Below, piece after piece: positions 25,774 to 33,371 of a stretch of 43,934 nt of DNA (position 1 is the first letter of the stretch; every line of letters begins with the position of its first letter). The notes below the pieces were generated by a model. That model did not search any database. It saw nothing but the letters and a program-made list of their open reading frames with translations, and was not told the origin of the DNA. The stretch is from NCBI GenBank assembly GCA_007118805.1, contig SKQW01000244.1, forward strand, positions 1-43,934. The letters run 5' to 3'. The DNA is from Rhodobiaceae bacterium. Its GTDB lineage: Bacteria > Pseudomonadota > Alphaproteobacteria > Rhizobiales > Tepidamorphaceae. Position numbers and translations under genes: made by a program.

Positions 25774-25956
25774 ATGAGCAATCCCGAAGACCGCAAGGCG
25801 GCCCCTGACGAGCCCCAACGCATCTCCTCGCAGGATGCGCGCGGCGCCGAGATCATCCTGCGCAGCCGGTCCCGCAAGATCATCTTCTTCGGGGGCCTGA
25901 TTGCGTTCGTGGTGCTCGTCTTTGTGCTTGGTCTGATCCAGCTTGCCGGAGCTTAG
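25774..25956 (+). CDS. Small single-pass membrane protein, 60 residues
   Basis: The protein has a charged N-terminal half (MSNPEDRKAAPDEPQRISSQ, then DARGAEIILRSRSRK) and one strong C-terminal membrane helix (IIFFGGLIAFVVLVFVLGLI). Small proteins of this layout recur in alphaproteobacteria without assigned function. It follows the CoA-transferase gene by 36 bases and may be the last gene of the beta-oxidation operon. No clear Shine-Dalgarno precedes the ATG. The composition of the helix and the charge pattern support a real gene. Confidence 0.65.
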   Translation: MSNPEDRKAAPDEPQRISSQDARGAEIILRSRSRKIIFFGGLIAFVVLVFVLGLIQLAGA

Positions 25957-25986
25957 CGCTGGGAACAGACTCCGCGCCGCCCCCAT

Positions 25987-27276
25987 TCAAGCCATGCGTT
26001 TGGCGCCGGACTCGCGGATCATTAGCGACGCGATCAGACCGAGCACCGAATAGGCCGGCAGCACGGCAAGCGCCCAAGCATAGGCCTCCGGCGAATAGAT
26101 GCGCGCGCCATTTTCCATCGTCCCGTCCCAGCCGAGATCTAGAAGCCAGCCGATGAGCGGCTGAAACAGCGCGCCGGATGCCACGTTGAAGGTGTTGCAG
26201 AAGGCATAGGCGGTGCCGCTGAGCTCGATGCGGTTGGTCTCCCCCGCCAGCGGATAGGTCAGCGCCATGCAGCCGAGGAGCGCCCCGCAGATCAGGAACA
26301 GGACGGCGAAGGTCCAGGGCGAGGCAAGCGGGGCATAAAGCACGAATGTGAGCATCACAAAGCCGCCCAGGGAACAGGCCACCAGCGGTGCCTTGCGTCG
26401 GCGAAAGCGGTCCGACAGCCAGCCCGCCATGGGCGCGCCGAAGGCCCACCCGGCCAGGAGCATCGAGGTGAGGATCGCCGCGAGGGGCCGCGAGAAGCCG
26501 TGCACCTGCATCAGCCAGCCGACGCCCCACAATCCGGCAAAGGCCAGAAGAGGCGCGGACATCGACGACGCGACCAGCGCGAGCAGCCAGTTGTGGGGCT
26601 TGCTGGCGACCTCCGCGAGGCCCGCAAGCATGCTTGGTGCGTTCGACGGTGTATCGGCGGTGGCCGCCTTGCCGGGCCTATCGCGCACGATCAGGACGAA
26701 GGCCGCGGCGAGCGCAAGCCCCACAAGACCCGCGCCGATCATCGCCGGCCGCCAGCCCGTGGCGTCAACCACCAGGGCAAGCGGTGCCTGGCCGGCGATG
26801 CCGCCCGACATGCCCGCCAGCATGACGAGCCCCGACAGCAGCGCGAAACGTTGCGCCGGGAACCAGTAGGTCGCCAGTTGCAGGGCGCCGACGAAGGAGA
26901 ACGCCGCGCCGATGCCGGTGAGCAGACGGCCGACATAGACCACCGAGGCGTTCGGCCCGAGACCGGAGATCACGCTGCCCAGGGCGCACAAGGCGATAGC
27001 CAGCGCCACCATGCGCCGGGCGCCCCAGCGGTCCATCAGGGCGCCGGCAGGGATCTGCAGGCTGGCATAGGCGTAGAAATAAAGCGCCGAAAGGTTGCCG
27101 AGCATGGCCCCACCGACCCCCAGATCGACCATCAGCTGGTCGATCATGACGCTGGGGGCCACGCGCTGGAAAAAAGCGTAGCAGAAGAAGGACGCCCCGA
27201 GCGCAAAGACAAGCCAAGCCCAGCCGCTGGGCTTTGCGGCGTCGGCCTTTGCGTCGTCGGGGCGGGTTGGCGCCAT
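25987..27276 (-). CDS. Major facilitator superfamily transporter
   Basis: From the ATG at 27276 the protein has 429 residues and twelve predicted membrane segments. The A-motif GALMDRWGARRMVA lies between helices 2 and 3, and the matching GWLSDRFRRRKAP lies in the second half. I prefer 27276 to the ATG at 27291 because AGAGGA lies just before it. The substrate is unknown; the wording is closest to general MFS metabolite importers or exporters. It is divergent from the arsenic operon and shares a 250-base upstream region that contains three tandem 12-bp repeats. That layout alone does not make it an arsenic gene. Confidence 0.88.
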   Translation of the reverse strand: MAPTRPDDAKADAAKPSGWAWLVFALGASFFCYAFFQRVAPSVMIDQLMVDLGVGGAMLGNLSALYFYAYASLQIPAGALMDRWGARRMVALAIALCALGSVISGLGPNASVVYVGRLLTGIGAAFSFVGALQLATYWFPAQRFALLSGLVMLAGMSGGIAGQAPLALVVDATGWRPAMIGAGLVGLALAAAFVLIVRDRPGKAATADTPSNAPSMLAGLAEVASKPHNWLLALVASSMSAPLLAFAGLWGVGWLMQVHGFSRPLAAILTSMLLAGWAFGAPMAGWLSDRFRRRKAPLVACSLGGFVMLTFVLYAPLASPWTFAVLFLICGALLGCMALTYPLAGETNRIELSGTAYAFCNTFNVASGALFQPLIGWLLDLGWDGTMENGARIYSPEAYAWALAVLPAYSVLGLIASLMIRESGAKRMA

Positions 27277-27400
27277 GGTCCTCTTGCGCATGGCCGGGGC
27301 GCTCTGGTGGCCGGGAAAGGCCGATCTGATCGCCCATCCCTAGAGCATGAGACGCCGCCACACCAGCCGCTTCGCCGAATGGCTGCCATGCCCGCGGCCT

Positions 27401-27436
27401 GACCGAACCGTGGGACGAACTGTCGGACGAACCGCC
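27401..27436. repeat. Three tandem 12-bp repeats between MFS gene and arsR
   Basis: GACCGAACCGTG, GGACGAACTGTC and GGACGAACCGCC follow each other with an exact 12-bp period. Units two and three agree at ten of twelve positions. They lie 125 bases before the MFS start and 93 bases before arsR, and could be regulator-binding iterons. Confidence 0.55.
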
Positions 27437-27494
27437 CGAAAAAAGGCGTCAGACTTGTCACGCCCGGTTTGTCCCATCTCAGCCGGGATGCCGC

Positions 27495-27522
27495 TTGACG
27501 TCGGCATTGTTTCCATTATTTT
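27495..27522 (+). promoter_or_regulatory. Candidate arsR promoter, possibly leaderless
   Basis: TTGACG (27495-27500), a 16-base spacer and TATTTT (27517-27522) form a good promoter. It would start transcription at or next to the arsR ATG at 27529. The only purine-rich stretch (TTGGAG, 27521-27526) is too close to act as a normal Shine-Dalgarno. Confidence 0.5.
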
Positions 27523-27528
27523 GGAGAT

Positions 27529-27891
27529 ATGGAGAAAACAGCCATCATCGCCGCGCTCGCCGCCCTGGCTCAGGACACGCGCCTCGGCATATTCCGGATG
27601 CTGGTGGAAGCCGGCACCGGGGGGCTTGCGGCGGGGCGGATCGGTGATCGGCTCGGTTTGCCCTCGGCGACGCTCTCCTTCCATCTCAGCCAGCTCAAGC
27701 ACGCCGGCCTGGTCACCTGTCAGCGCGATGGCCGCTCGCTCATCTACTCGGCCCGGTTCGACGCCATGAGGGATCTGGTCGGCTACCTGACCGAGAACTG
27801 CTGCGGCCAGGGGCCTGAGGCCTGCGACATCGGCCCGGGCGCCGGCATCGAGCCGGCGCATGCGCCGGCGCGCGGAGTAGGAGCATCATGA
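27529..27891 (+). CDS. arsR: ArsR-family arsenite-responsive repressor
   Basis: The 120-residue protein has an ArsR winged helix: residues 10-50 lead into the recognition helix SATLSFHLSQLKHAGLV, then the wing CQRDGRSLIYSARF. It lacks the ELCVCDL metal loop of plasmid ArsR. Instead Cys91, Cys92 and Cys99 lie after the last helix (TENCCGQGPEAC), as in the C-terminal arsenite site described for Acidithiobacillus ferrooxidans ArsR. Binding of As(III) would release DNA. The ATG overlaps a likely promoter, so the mRNA may be leaderless. Its TGA overlaps the arsC ATG (ATGA). Confidence 0.92.
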   Translation: MEKTAIIAALAALAQDTRLGIFRMLVEAGTGGLAAGRIGDRLGLPSATLSFHLSQLKHAGLVTCQRDGRSLIYSARFDAMRDLVGYLTENCCGQGPEACDIGPGAGIEPAHAPARGVGAS

Positions 27892-28319
27892 ATAGCCCGG
27901 AAGTCACCATCTATCACAATCCCGCCTGCGGGACCTCGCGCAACACGCTCGGCCTGATCCGCAATGCCGGGATCGAGCCGCAGATTATCGAGTATCTCAA
28001 GACGCCCCCCTCCCGCGAGCAGCTCAAGCAGCTGATTCGGCAGATGGGCATTTCGGTGCGCGATGCGTTGCGCGAGAAGGCAACGCCCTATCATGAACTT
28101 GGGCTCGACGACCCAGCCTTGACCGACGAGCAGCTCATTGACGCCATGATGGAACACCCCATTCTGATCAATCGCCCGATCGTGGTCACTCGGCTCGGCG
28201 TCAAGCTTTGTCGTCCCTCTGAGGTCGTCCTCGACATCCTGCCGACGCCCCAGCGCGGCGCCTTCTCCAAGGAGGACGGCGCGCCCGTGACCGATGCGCA
28301 GGGCCGCCAGGTGAGTTGA
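27888..28319 (+). CDS. arsC: Arsenate reductase ArsC (glutaredoxin-dependent type)
   Basis: The 143-residue thioredoxin-fold protein begins TIYHNPACGTSRNTLGLI, with the catalytic cysteine at position 14 in the CGTSRNT motif of the R773-type ArsC family. Later parts include EYLKTPPSREQLKQLI, HPILINRPIVV and RLGVKLCRPSEVV. It reduces arsenate to arsenite with glutathione and glutaredoxin, producing the substrate of the pump encoded next. It overlaps arsR by four bases and lies 53 bases before acr3. Confidence 0.95.
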   Translation: MNSPEVTIYHNPACGTSRNTLGLIRNAGIEPQIIEYLKTPPSREQLKQLIRQMGISVRDALREKATPYHELGLDDPALTDEQLIDAMMEHPILINRPIVVTRLGVKLCRPSEVVLDILPTPQRGAFSKEDGAPVTDAQGRQVS

Positions 28320-28372
28320 CACCGAGCAAGCCGAGCCAACCTCCGTAAGGTAAGTTCTACCGGAGCCCTGCA

Positions 28373-29470
28373 ATGCGTCTTGCCCAGCCCGCCGCGCAGC
28401 TGTCCTTCCTCGACCGCTATCTGACCGTGTGGATCTTCGCGGCCATGGCGCTCGGCGTGGCGCTTGGCAGCCTGTTCACGGGCCTGCCGGCGGCGCTCGA
28501 CCGCCTTTCGGTCGGCACCACCAACATCCCGATCGCCATCGGGCTGATCCTGATGATGTATCCGCCGCTTGCCAGGGTGCGCTACGAGGAGCTGCCGCTT
28601 GTCTTCGCCGACAAGCGCATCCTCGCCCTGTCGCTCGTACAGAACTGGCTGATCGGGCCGGTCCTGATGTTCGCGCTCGCGGTCATCTTCCTGCGCGAGC
28701 ATCCCGAATACATGACCGGCGTTATCCTGATCGGGCTGGCCCGCTGCATCGCCATGGTGCTCGTCTGGAACCAGCTCGCCCGCGGCGACAACCAGTATGT
28801 GGCCGGGCTCGTGGCCTTCAACTCGATCTTCCAGATCCTGTTCTTCAGCGTCTATGCGTGGTTCTTCCTCGCCGTGCTGCCGCCGCTCTTCGGGCTCGAC
28901 GGCAGCGTGATCGATGTCGGCTTCCGCACCATCGCCGAGGCCGTGCTGATCTATCTCGGCATTCCGTTCGCGGCCGGCTACCTGACCCGGCGCTACCTGA
29001 CACGGCGCAAGGGCCATGACTGGTACGAGCGCGAGTTCGTGCCCCGCATCAGTCCACTGACGCTGGCCGCCCTGCTGTTCACCATCGTCGCCATGTTCAG
29101 CCTCAAGGGCGGCATGGTGCTCGAGCTGCCATTCGATGCGCTGCTGATCGCCGTGCCGCTGACGATCTATTTCGTGGTGATGTTCCTGGTCAGCTTTGCC
29201 ATGGGCCGATTCATCGGGGCCGACTATCCGCGCACCACCGCGGTTGCCTTCACCGCGGCCGGCAACAATTTCGAGCTCGCCATCGCTGTGGCGATCGCCG
29301 CCTTCGGGCTGGCCTCGCCGGTCGCCTTCGCCACCGTCATCGGGCCGCTCGTAGAGGTGCCGGTGCTGATCCTGCTGGTCCATGTCGCGCTGCGGCTCGG
29401 CCGGCGCTATTTCGCCGAGGCGGCTGCGCCACCGGTCACGGCACCTGCCGGAGCCGGACCGGCCCAATAA
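28373..29470 (+). CDS. acr3: Acr3-family arsenite efflux permease
   Basis: The 365-residue membrane protein with about ten helices belongs to the ACR3 part of the BART superfamily. Cys125 in [20 protein letters not shown] and Glu328 in [14 protein letters not shown] correspond to the conserved Cys and Glu known to be essential in Acr3 proteins. [17 protein letters not shown] is another family stretch. It exports arsenite made by ArsC across the inner membrane. It ends the three-gene operon; a nested hairpin follows at 29479-29517. Confidence 0.95.
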   Translation: MRLAQPAAQLSFLDRYLTVWIFAAMALGVALGSLFTGLPAALDRLSVGTTNIPIAIGLILMMYPPLARVRYEELPLVFADKRILALSLVQNWLIGPVLMFALAVIFLREHPEYMTGVILIGLARCIAMVLVWNQLARGDNQYVAGLVAFNSIFQILFFSVYAWFFLAVLPPLFGLDGSVIDVGFRTIAEAVLIYLGIPFAAGYLTRRYLTRRKGHDWYEREFVPRISPLTLAALLFTIVAMFSLKGGMVLELPFDALLIAVPLTIYFVVMFLVSFAMGRFIGADYPRTTAVAFTAAGNNFELAIAVAIAAFGLASPVAFATVIGPLVEVPVLILLVHVALRLGRRYFAEAAAPPVTAPAGAGPAQ

Positions 29471-29478
29471 GACGCTGC

Positions 29479-29517
29479 GGGTTTGCGTGGCCGGATCACC
29501 CGGTCGTCGACAAACCC
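29479..29517 (+). terminator. Nested hairpin after acr3
   Basis: GGGTTTG (29479-29485) pairs with CAAACCC (29511-29517), and GGCCGG pairs with CCGGTC inside. It is eight bases after the stop. There is no T-run, so termination is likely but not certain. Confidence 0.4.
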
Positions 29518-29582
29518 CCAGCCCCAACGGTCTGCGAGGTCGCGCGCGCCAACAGCCGCCGCCTTGACTTCCGCCAGACACG

Positions 29583-31085
29583 ATGGAAGCTGACGGCATG
29601 TTCAATCCTCCCGATTTTCTGACGCCCGATCCGGTCGCCACGGAGAGCTTCAGCGATGCCGGCGCGGCGGTCGCCCGGCTCGACGAGCTCTACCGGCGCA
29701 ACACCGCCTTTCTACGCGACAGGTTCGAGGCCCATGCCCGCGGCGATCGGCTCGACAGGCGGGTGCGCGCCACCTATCCGTTCGTGCAAATCGCGACCGG
29801 AACCCATGGCCGGATCGATTCGCGCCTGTCATACGGCTTCGTATCCGGCCCCGGCCTGCATGAAACGACGGTCACCCGCCCCGACCTATACCACGACTAC
29901 CTCATCGAGCAGATCGGGCTGTTGATCGACAATCACGGGGTTCCCGTGGAGATCGGCGAGTCGGACGACCCGATTCCGGTTCACTTCGCCTATCCGCGCG
30001 ATATCAATGTCGAGGCCGCCTTCGGAGAGGGCGAGCGCCCCTTGCGGGACCTGTTCGACACGCCCGACCTGGCGATGATGGACGATTCCATCGTCAACGG
30101 GACCCGGGTGGCCGCCGCCGGCGCCCCGGAGCCGCTGGCGCTGTTCAGGGCGGCGCGGATCGACTACTCGCTCCATCGGCTGGCCCATTATACCGGCACC
30201 GACCCGGCGCACTTCCAGAACTTCGTGATCTTCACCAATTACGCCTTCTACGTCGACGCCTTCGTGCGGATGGCCCGCGAACGCATGGCCGCCGGCGAGG
30301 CCGACCACGTCGCGTTCGTCGAACCGGGCGACGTGATCACCCAGAATGCCCGCTTCGGCCCGCCCGAACCGAAGGGCATGGCGCCGGAGCGGATGCCGCA
30401 AATGCCCGCCTATCACCTCGTCGCACCGGACAATTCCGGCATCACCCTGGTGAATATCGGCGTCGGGCCGTCCAATGCGCGCACCATCACTGACCATGTC
30501 GCCGTCCTCAGGCCCCATGCCTGGCTAATGCTGGGCCATTGCGCCGGCCTGCGGAACACCCAGCGCATGGGCGACTATGTGCTGGCACACGGCTATGTCC
30601 GGGAGGATCACATCCTCGATGAAGAGCTCCCCCTCTGGGTGCCGATCCCGGCCCTTGCCGAGGTGCAGGTGGCAGTCCAGGAGGCGGTTGCCGAGGTCAC
30701 CGGCCTTGCCGGCTACGAGCTCAAGCGGGTGATGCGCACCGGCACCGTGGCCAGCGTCGACAACCGCAACTGGGAGCTGGGCGACCACCCCTCGATCATT
30801 CGGCGCCTGTCGCAGTCGCGCGCCATTGCCCTCGACATGGAATCAGCCGCAATCGCGGCCAATGGCTTCCGGTTCCGGGTGCCTTACGGCACCCTTCTGT
30901 GCATCTCGGACAAGCCGCTGCAGGGGGAGATCAAGCTGGCCGGCATGGCCAGCGACTTCTATCGCCAGCGCATCGGCCAGCATCTGGAGATCGGGCTTCG
31001 CGCGCTCGAGAAATTGAGATCGCATGAGCGGGAGCGCCTCCATTCGCGCAAGCTGAGAAGCTTCGCCGAGGTGGCGTTTCAGTAG
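29583..31085 (+). CDS. amn: AMP nucleosidase
   Basis: The 500-residue enzyme splits AMP into adenine and ribose 5-phosphate, controlling the adenylate pool. The N-terminal domain includes DELYRRNTAFLRDRFEAH, RATYPFVQIATGTHGRIDSR and IDYSLHRLAHYTGTDPAHFQ. The C-terminal purine-phosphorylase-like domain has LVNIGVGPSNARTITDH, AWLMLGHCAGLRNTQRMGDY and ALDMESAAIAANGFRFRVPY, followed by LLCISDKPL with the catalytic Asp. The length fits E. coli Amn (484). An internal in-frame ATG (29598) with GGAAG upstream is an equally good start. It stands alone between the arsenic operon and a repeat patch. Confidence 0.95.
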   Translation: MEADGMFNPPDFLTPDPVATESFSDAGAAVARLDELYRRNTAFLRDRFEAHARGDRLDRRVRATYPFVQIATGTHGRIDSRLSYGFVSGPGLHETTVTRPDLYHDYLIEQIGLLIDNHGVPVEIGESDDPIPVHFAYPRDINVEAAFGEGERPLRDLFDTPDLAMMDDSIVNGTRVAAAGAPEPLALFRAARIDYSLHRLAHYTGTDPAHFQNFVIFTNYAFYVDAFVRMARERMAAGEADHVAFVEPGDVITQNARFGPPEPKGMAPERMPQMPAYHLVAPDNSGITLVNIGVGPSNARTITDHVAVLRPHAWLMLGHCAGLRNTQRMGDYVLAHGYVREDHILDEELPLWVPIPALAEVQVAVQEAVAEVTGLAGYELKRVMRTGTVASVDNRNWELGDHPSIIRRLSQSRAIALDMESAAIAANGFRFRVPYGTLLCISDKPLQGEIKLAGMASDFYRQRIGQHLEIGLRALEKLRSHERERLHSRKLRSFAEVAFQ

Positions 31086-31158
31086 CCCTGCGCCGAAGCG
31101 CCTGCAGCTCCGGAGCGCCGTGCGATCCTGTTGAGCGGCCGTGAGACGCCGACTTGAG

Positions 31159-31321
31159 GCGGGCATCCAGTTACGGCGGAAGCCCGAGGCATTGCGGGTG
31201 ATGATGGGCTCGGCGGCAACCCCAGCGGTCATGGCCGGGCGCCGTCCCGGCCATCCACGCGGGCACTGGATAAAGCGCCATCGCCGGTAAGACGTGGATG
31301 CCCGGAACAATGTCCGGGCAT
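31159..31321 (+). repeat. Interspersed palindromic repeat, copy 1
   Basis: The unit begins GCGGGCATCCAG (31159-31170). At a fixed distance follow GTCATGGCCGGG (31228), the hairpin GGCCGGG-N6-CCCGGCC and CCATCCACG. It ends with a nine-base-pair hairpin (ATGCCCGGA 31298-31306, TCCGGGCAT 31313-31321). The same order and spacing occur in copies 2 and 3. Confidence 0.75.
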
Positions 31322-31373
31322 GACAGGAGGGGCTGGCGCTGTGCCGGGAGTCGCGGAGGCCGGAGTTGGTCTT

Positions 31374-31427
31374 GCCTGCCGATTCTGGATTCCCGCTTGC
31401 GCGGGAATGAGCGGAATTCGGCAAGGC
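31374..31427. repeat. Long imperfect hairpin between repeat copies
   Basis: GCCTGCCGATTC pairs with GAATTCGGCAAGGC around a perfect inner hairpin ATTCCCGC-TTGC-GCGGGAAT (31389-31408). The inner core is related to the ends of the interspersed repeat (TTCCCGC/GCGGGAA in place of TGCCCGC/GCGGGCA). No gene is present in 31086-31672. Confidence 0.65.
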
Positions 31428-31443
31428 CCTACCTCCCCCGCTC

Positions 31444-31616
31444 ATGCCCGCGAAAGCGGGCATCCAGCCAGGGCCGTGCCTCAAGGCAGAGCGGGCGCGA
31501 ATGGGCAAGGCGGTAGCCCCCCACGTCATGGCCGGGCGCCGTCCCGGCCATCCACGCGAGAGGCGGACAGGGCGCCATCGCCGGTTGGGCGTGGATATCC
31601 GGAACACGTCCGCGCA
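31444..31616 (+). repeat. Interspersed palindromic repeat, copy 2
   Basis: It begins with ATGCCCGC-GAAA-GCGGGCAT (31444-31463), a perfect eight-pair stem with a GNRA-type loop. GTCATGGCCGGG follows at 31525 and GTCCCGGCCATCCACGCG after that. Key blocks are offset from copy 1 by exactly 297 bases. The outer blocks are strongly conserved and the middle is diverged. Confidence 0.75.
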
Positions 31617-31672
31617 AAAGGACGGGGCGCCCATCGCTCAAAGCGACGGGCGACCCTTTGGATGTCTTTCGT

Positions 31673-31942
31673 TCAGCAATAATACTCGTATGGCCGGCCA
31701 TACTCATCATAGGCGGTACATACGCGGCGCTCCGAGGCAGCGCCGATCATGGTGCCCGCGCCCGCGCCGATCGCGGCGCCCGCTATCGTTCCGGCCGTCG
31801 TCCCGGCCACCGCCTGACCGACACCCGCGCCGGCCAGGCCGCCGACCAGCGCACCGGTCGCCACGCGGTCGCCCGGCATGTGATTGCAGCCGGCCACGAC
31901 GAGGCCCGTGAGGGCGACCGCTACTGCTGCAAGCTTCTTCAT
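31673..31942 (-). CDS. Glycine-zipper outer-membrane lipoprotein (17 kDa antigen-like)
   Basis: From the ATG at 31942, preceded by GGAGG, the protein has 89 residues. The lipoprotein signal ends LVVAGC, with Cys19 lipidated. Then comes a glycine-zipper region with small-residue repeats (ALVGGLAGAGVGQAVAGTTA, then GTIAGAAIGAGAGTMIGA), and a short C-terminal tail with two cysteines (VCTAYDEYGRPYEYYC). Such Rickettsia 17-kDa-antigen-type or SlyB-like lipoproteins sit in the outer membrane and are often envelope-stress regulated. It is a single gene flanked by the repeat patch. Confidence 0.85.
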   Translation of the reverse strand: MKKLAAVAVALTGLVVAGCNHMPGDRVATGALVGGLAGAGVGQAVAGTTAGTIAGAAIGAGAGTMIGAASERRVCTAYDEYGRPYEYYC

Positions 31943-31998
31943 GTTCGCCTCCGCTCTTCGTTCCGCCTTGTTTCCGCGGCTTGTCCGCATATGGATTG

Positions 31999-32616
31999 TT
32001 AACGCGGTGTAATGCGCCCGGTTCCACCAGGCCGCCAGATGGTGAGGGTCACATGGGCCTGGGGATCGAGCATTTCAGGCCCGTGCGGGGACAGGCCGGC
32101 GCCGCGCAGGGCATCATCGGCGCTCAAATCGGGGCCCAGGATCGAGAACAGTGTGCGCCCTTCGCCCAGCGTGACCCGTTCGGCACGGGCGAGGTCGAAC
32201 TGGTCGTAGCCGATGGCGAGGAACAGGTCGAAGACGCGCTGCCCGCCGGGCACCGCCACCGTGCCGCCGCCCGGCGCGGCCTCGCGCAAGACCGCCTCAA
32301 GGGGGCAACGGACCGGATTCCACCACCATGCATCCGCCCGCCTCTCCAGGCCGTCGACGCTTGCGCTGACCACGATGCGCCGGCGGCGGTCCGGCGCCGC
32401 GTTGGGGTGAAGCTCGTGCCCCAGCCGGCCGAGCACGGCGACCGCCGCGCCGTCGAGGGCGGCTTGGAAGCGCCGCCAGTCCGCCGCGTTGCGCAGGCTC
32501 GGCGGGGTCCGGCCGCTGGCATCGGCGAAACGGTCATCGCGCGATACGATGGCGTGGCCGTGGACGAAATAGCCGGGCGGCACCCGGTGCGGGCCGGTCT
32601 CGTCCGGGACCATCAC
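31999..32616 (-). CDS. Dihydrofolate-reductase-like (RibD C-terminal-like) protein
   Basis: The roughly 205-residue protein looks like a member of the DHFR/RibD-C fold. GHAIVSRDDRFADASG is the first strand and loop, FQAALDGAAVAVLGRLGHEL the second helix and strand, RRRRIVVSAS the next, and GGGTVAVPGGQRVFDLFLAI the nucleotide-binding GG region. IGYDQFDLARAERVTLGEGR is the conserved late segment. It probably binds NADPH; the substrate is unknown. The start is GTG 32616 or ATG 32613, both overlapping the TGA of the ceramidase-like gene, and no separate ribosome site is visible. The two are therefore translated together. Confidence 0.7.
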   Translation of the reverse strand: MMVPDETGPHRVPPGYFVHGHAIVSRDDRFADASGRTPPSLRNAADWRRFQAALDGAAVAVLGRLGHELHPNAAPDRRRRIVVSASVDGLERRADAWWWNPVRCPLEAVLREAAPGGGTVAVPGGQRVFDLFLAIGYDQFDLARAERVTLGEGRTLFSILGPDLSADDALRGAGLSPHGPEMLDPQAHVTLTIWRPGGTGRITPR

Positions 32617-33296
32617 GCAGCGGCGCGCGCGCGAGGGCCGAGCGCCGGCAGGATGGTGCGCGCCTGCATCATCGCCCGCACCAGCACGAAAAGAAGAACC
32701 CCGTTAAGGATGTGCCAGAGGAAATGGGTGCCGATGGGAACGACGTCGCAAACCGCCTGGTCGAAGGTCCGGAAGGTCAGCGACACAGCGAAGACGCCGG
32801 CGGCCAGATAGAGCGCCCTGCTTGAGGGATGCCCAAAGCCGTGCAGCAGGCCGGCCACCACCACAAGGGCCAACAGAGCCGGAAGATAGGAGCCCGAGCC
32901 CGCCAGGAAGCCGGGCGGCAGGAGCGCTGTGACCCCGAAGGAGAACAGGAAGAAGGCCGCAAGCACGACGCTCGCGCCGACGCCGCCGAGCCCCATCATG
33001 CGCCGCATGGCGATGAAGAAATAGACATAGATGAACAGGGTGATCGGAATCACATCGGCCAGCAGCGACCAGCGATTGGCGTGGGTGTGAAACAGGAAGG
33101 ATCCGATGCCGACCAGGAACACGATTCCGATCAGCAGCAGCGCCGACCGGTCATTGGCGCGTCCGCGCCGCCACAGCCACAGCAGCGCCAGCGCCGCCGC
33201 GATGAAGGCGAGGTTGGAGATGGCATTGACCGGCTCCGCCCAGTAGGTCTGGTCGGTGCGCTCGCAATAGGCGTTGATCGGTGCGGTGAGATCCAA
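32613..33296 (-). CDS. Ceramidase-family (CREST) integral membrane hydrolase
   Basis: The 227-residue protein has about seven membrane helices. It carries YCERTDQTYWAEPVNAISNL at the N-terminus, then SFLFH (Ser66-x3-His70), Asp81 in LLADVIPITLFIY, and HFLWH (His191-x3-His195). These are the S-x3-H, D and H-x3-H zinc-binding signature of the CREST superfamily, which includes alkaline ceramidases. Family members hydrolyse an amide bond in or near the membrane. Whether the bacterium's substrate is a ceramide, an ornithine lipid or something else is not shown. It is the first gene of a two-gene unit with the DHFR-like protein. Confidence 0.85.
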   Translation of the reverse strand: MDLTAPINAYCERTDQTYWAEPVNAISNLAFIAAALALLWLWRRGRANDRSALLLIGIVFLVGIGSFLFHTHANRWSLLADVIPITLFIYVYFFIAMRRMMGLGGVGASVVLAAFFLFSFGVTALLPPGFLAGSGSYLPALLALVVVAGLLHGFGHPSSRALYLAAGVFAVSLTFRTFDQAVCDVVPIGTHFLWHILNGVLLFVLVRAMMQARTILPALGPRARAAA

Positions 33297-33371
33297 GGCT
33301 CGCTGCGGTCCTGCCAGATACGCCGGGGGGACAATAGACAGGAACCGATGGATCGGGACAAGCGCGATCGG

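Noticed and set aside
31159-31616. Repeated hairpins considered as a CRISPR array
   Set aside because: There are only two long, diverged units in this patch, no short identical direct repeats with regular unique spacers, and no cas genes.
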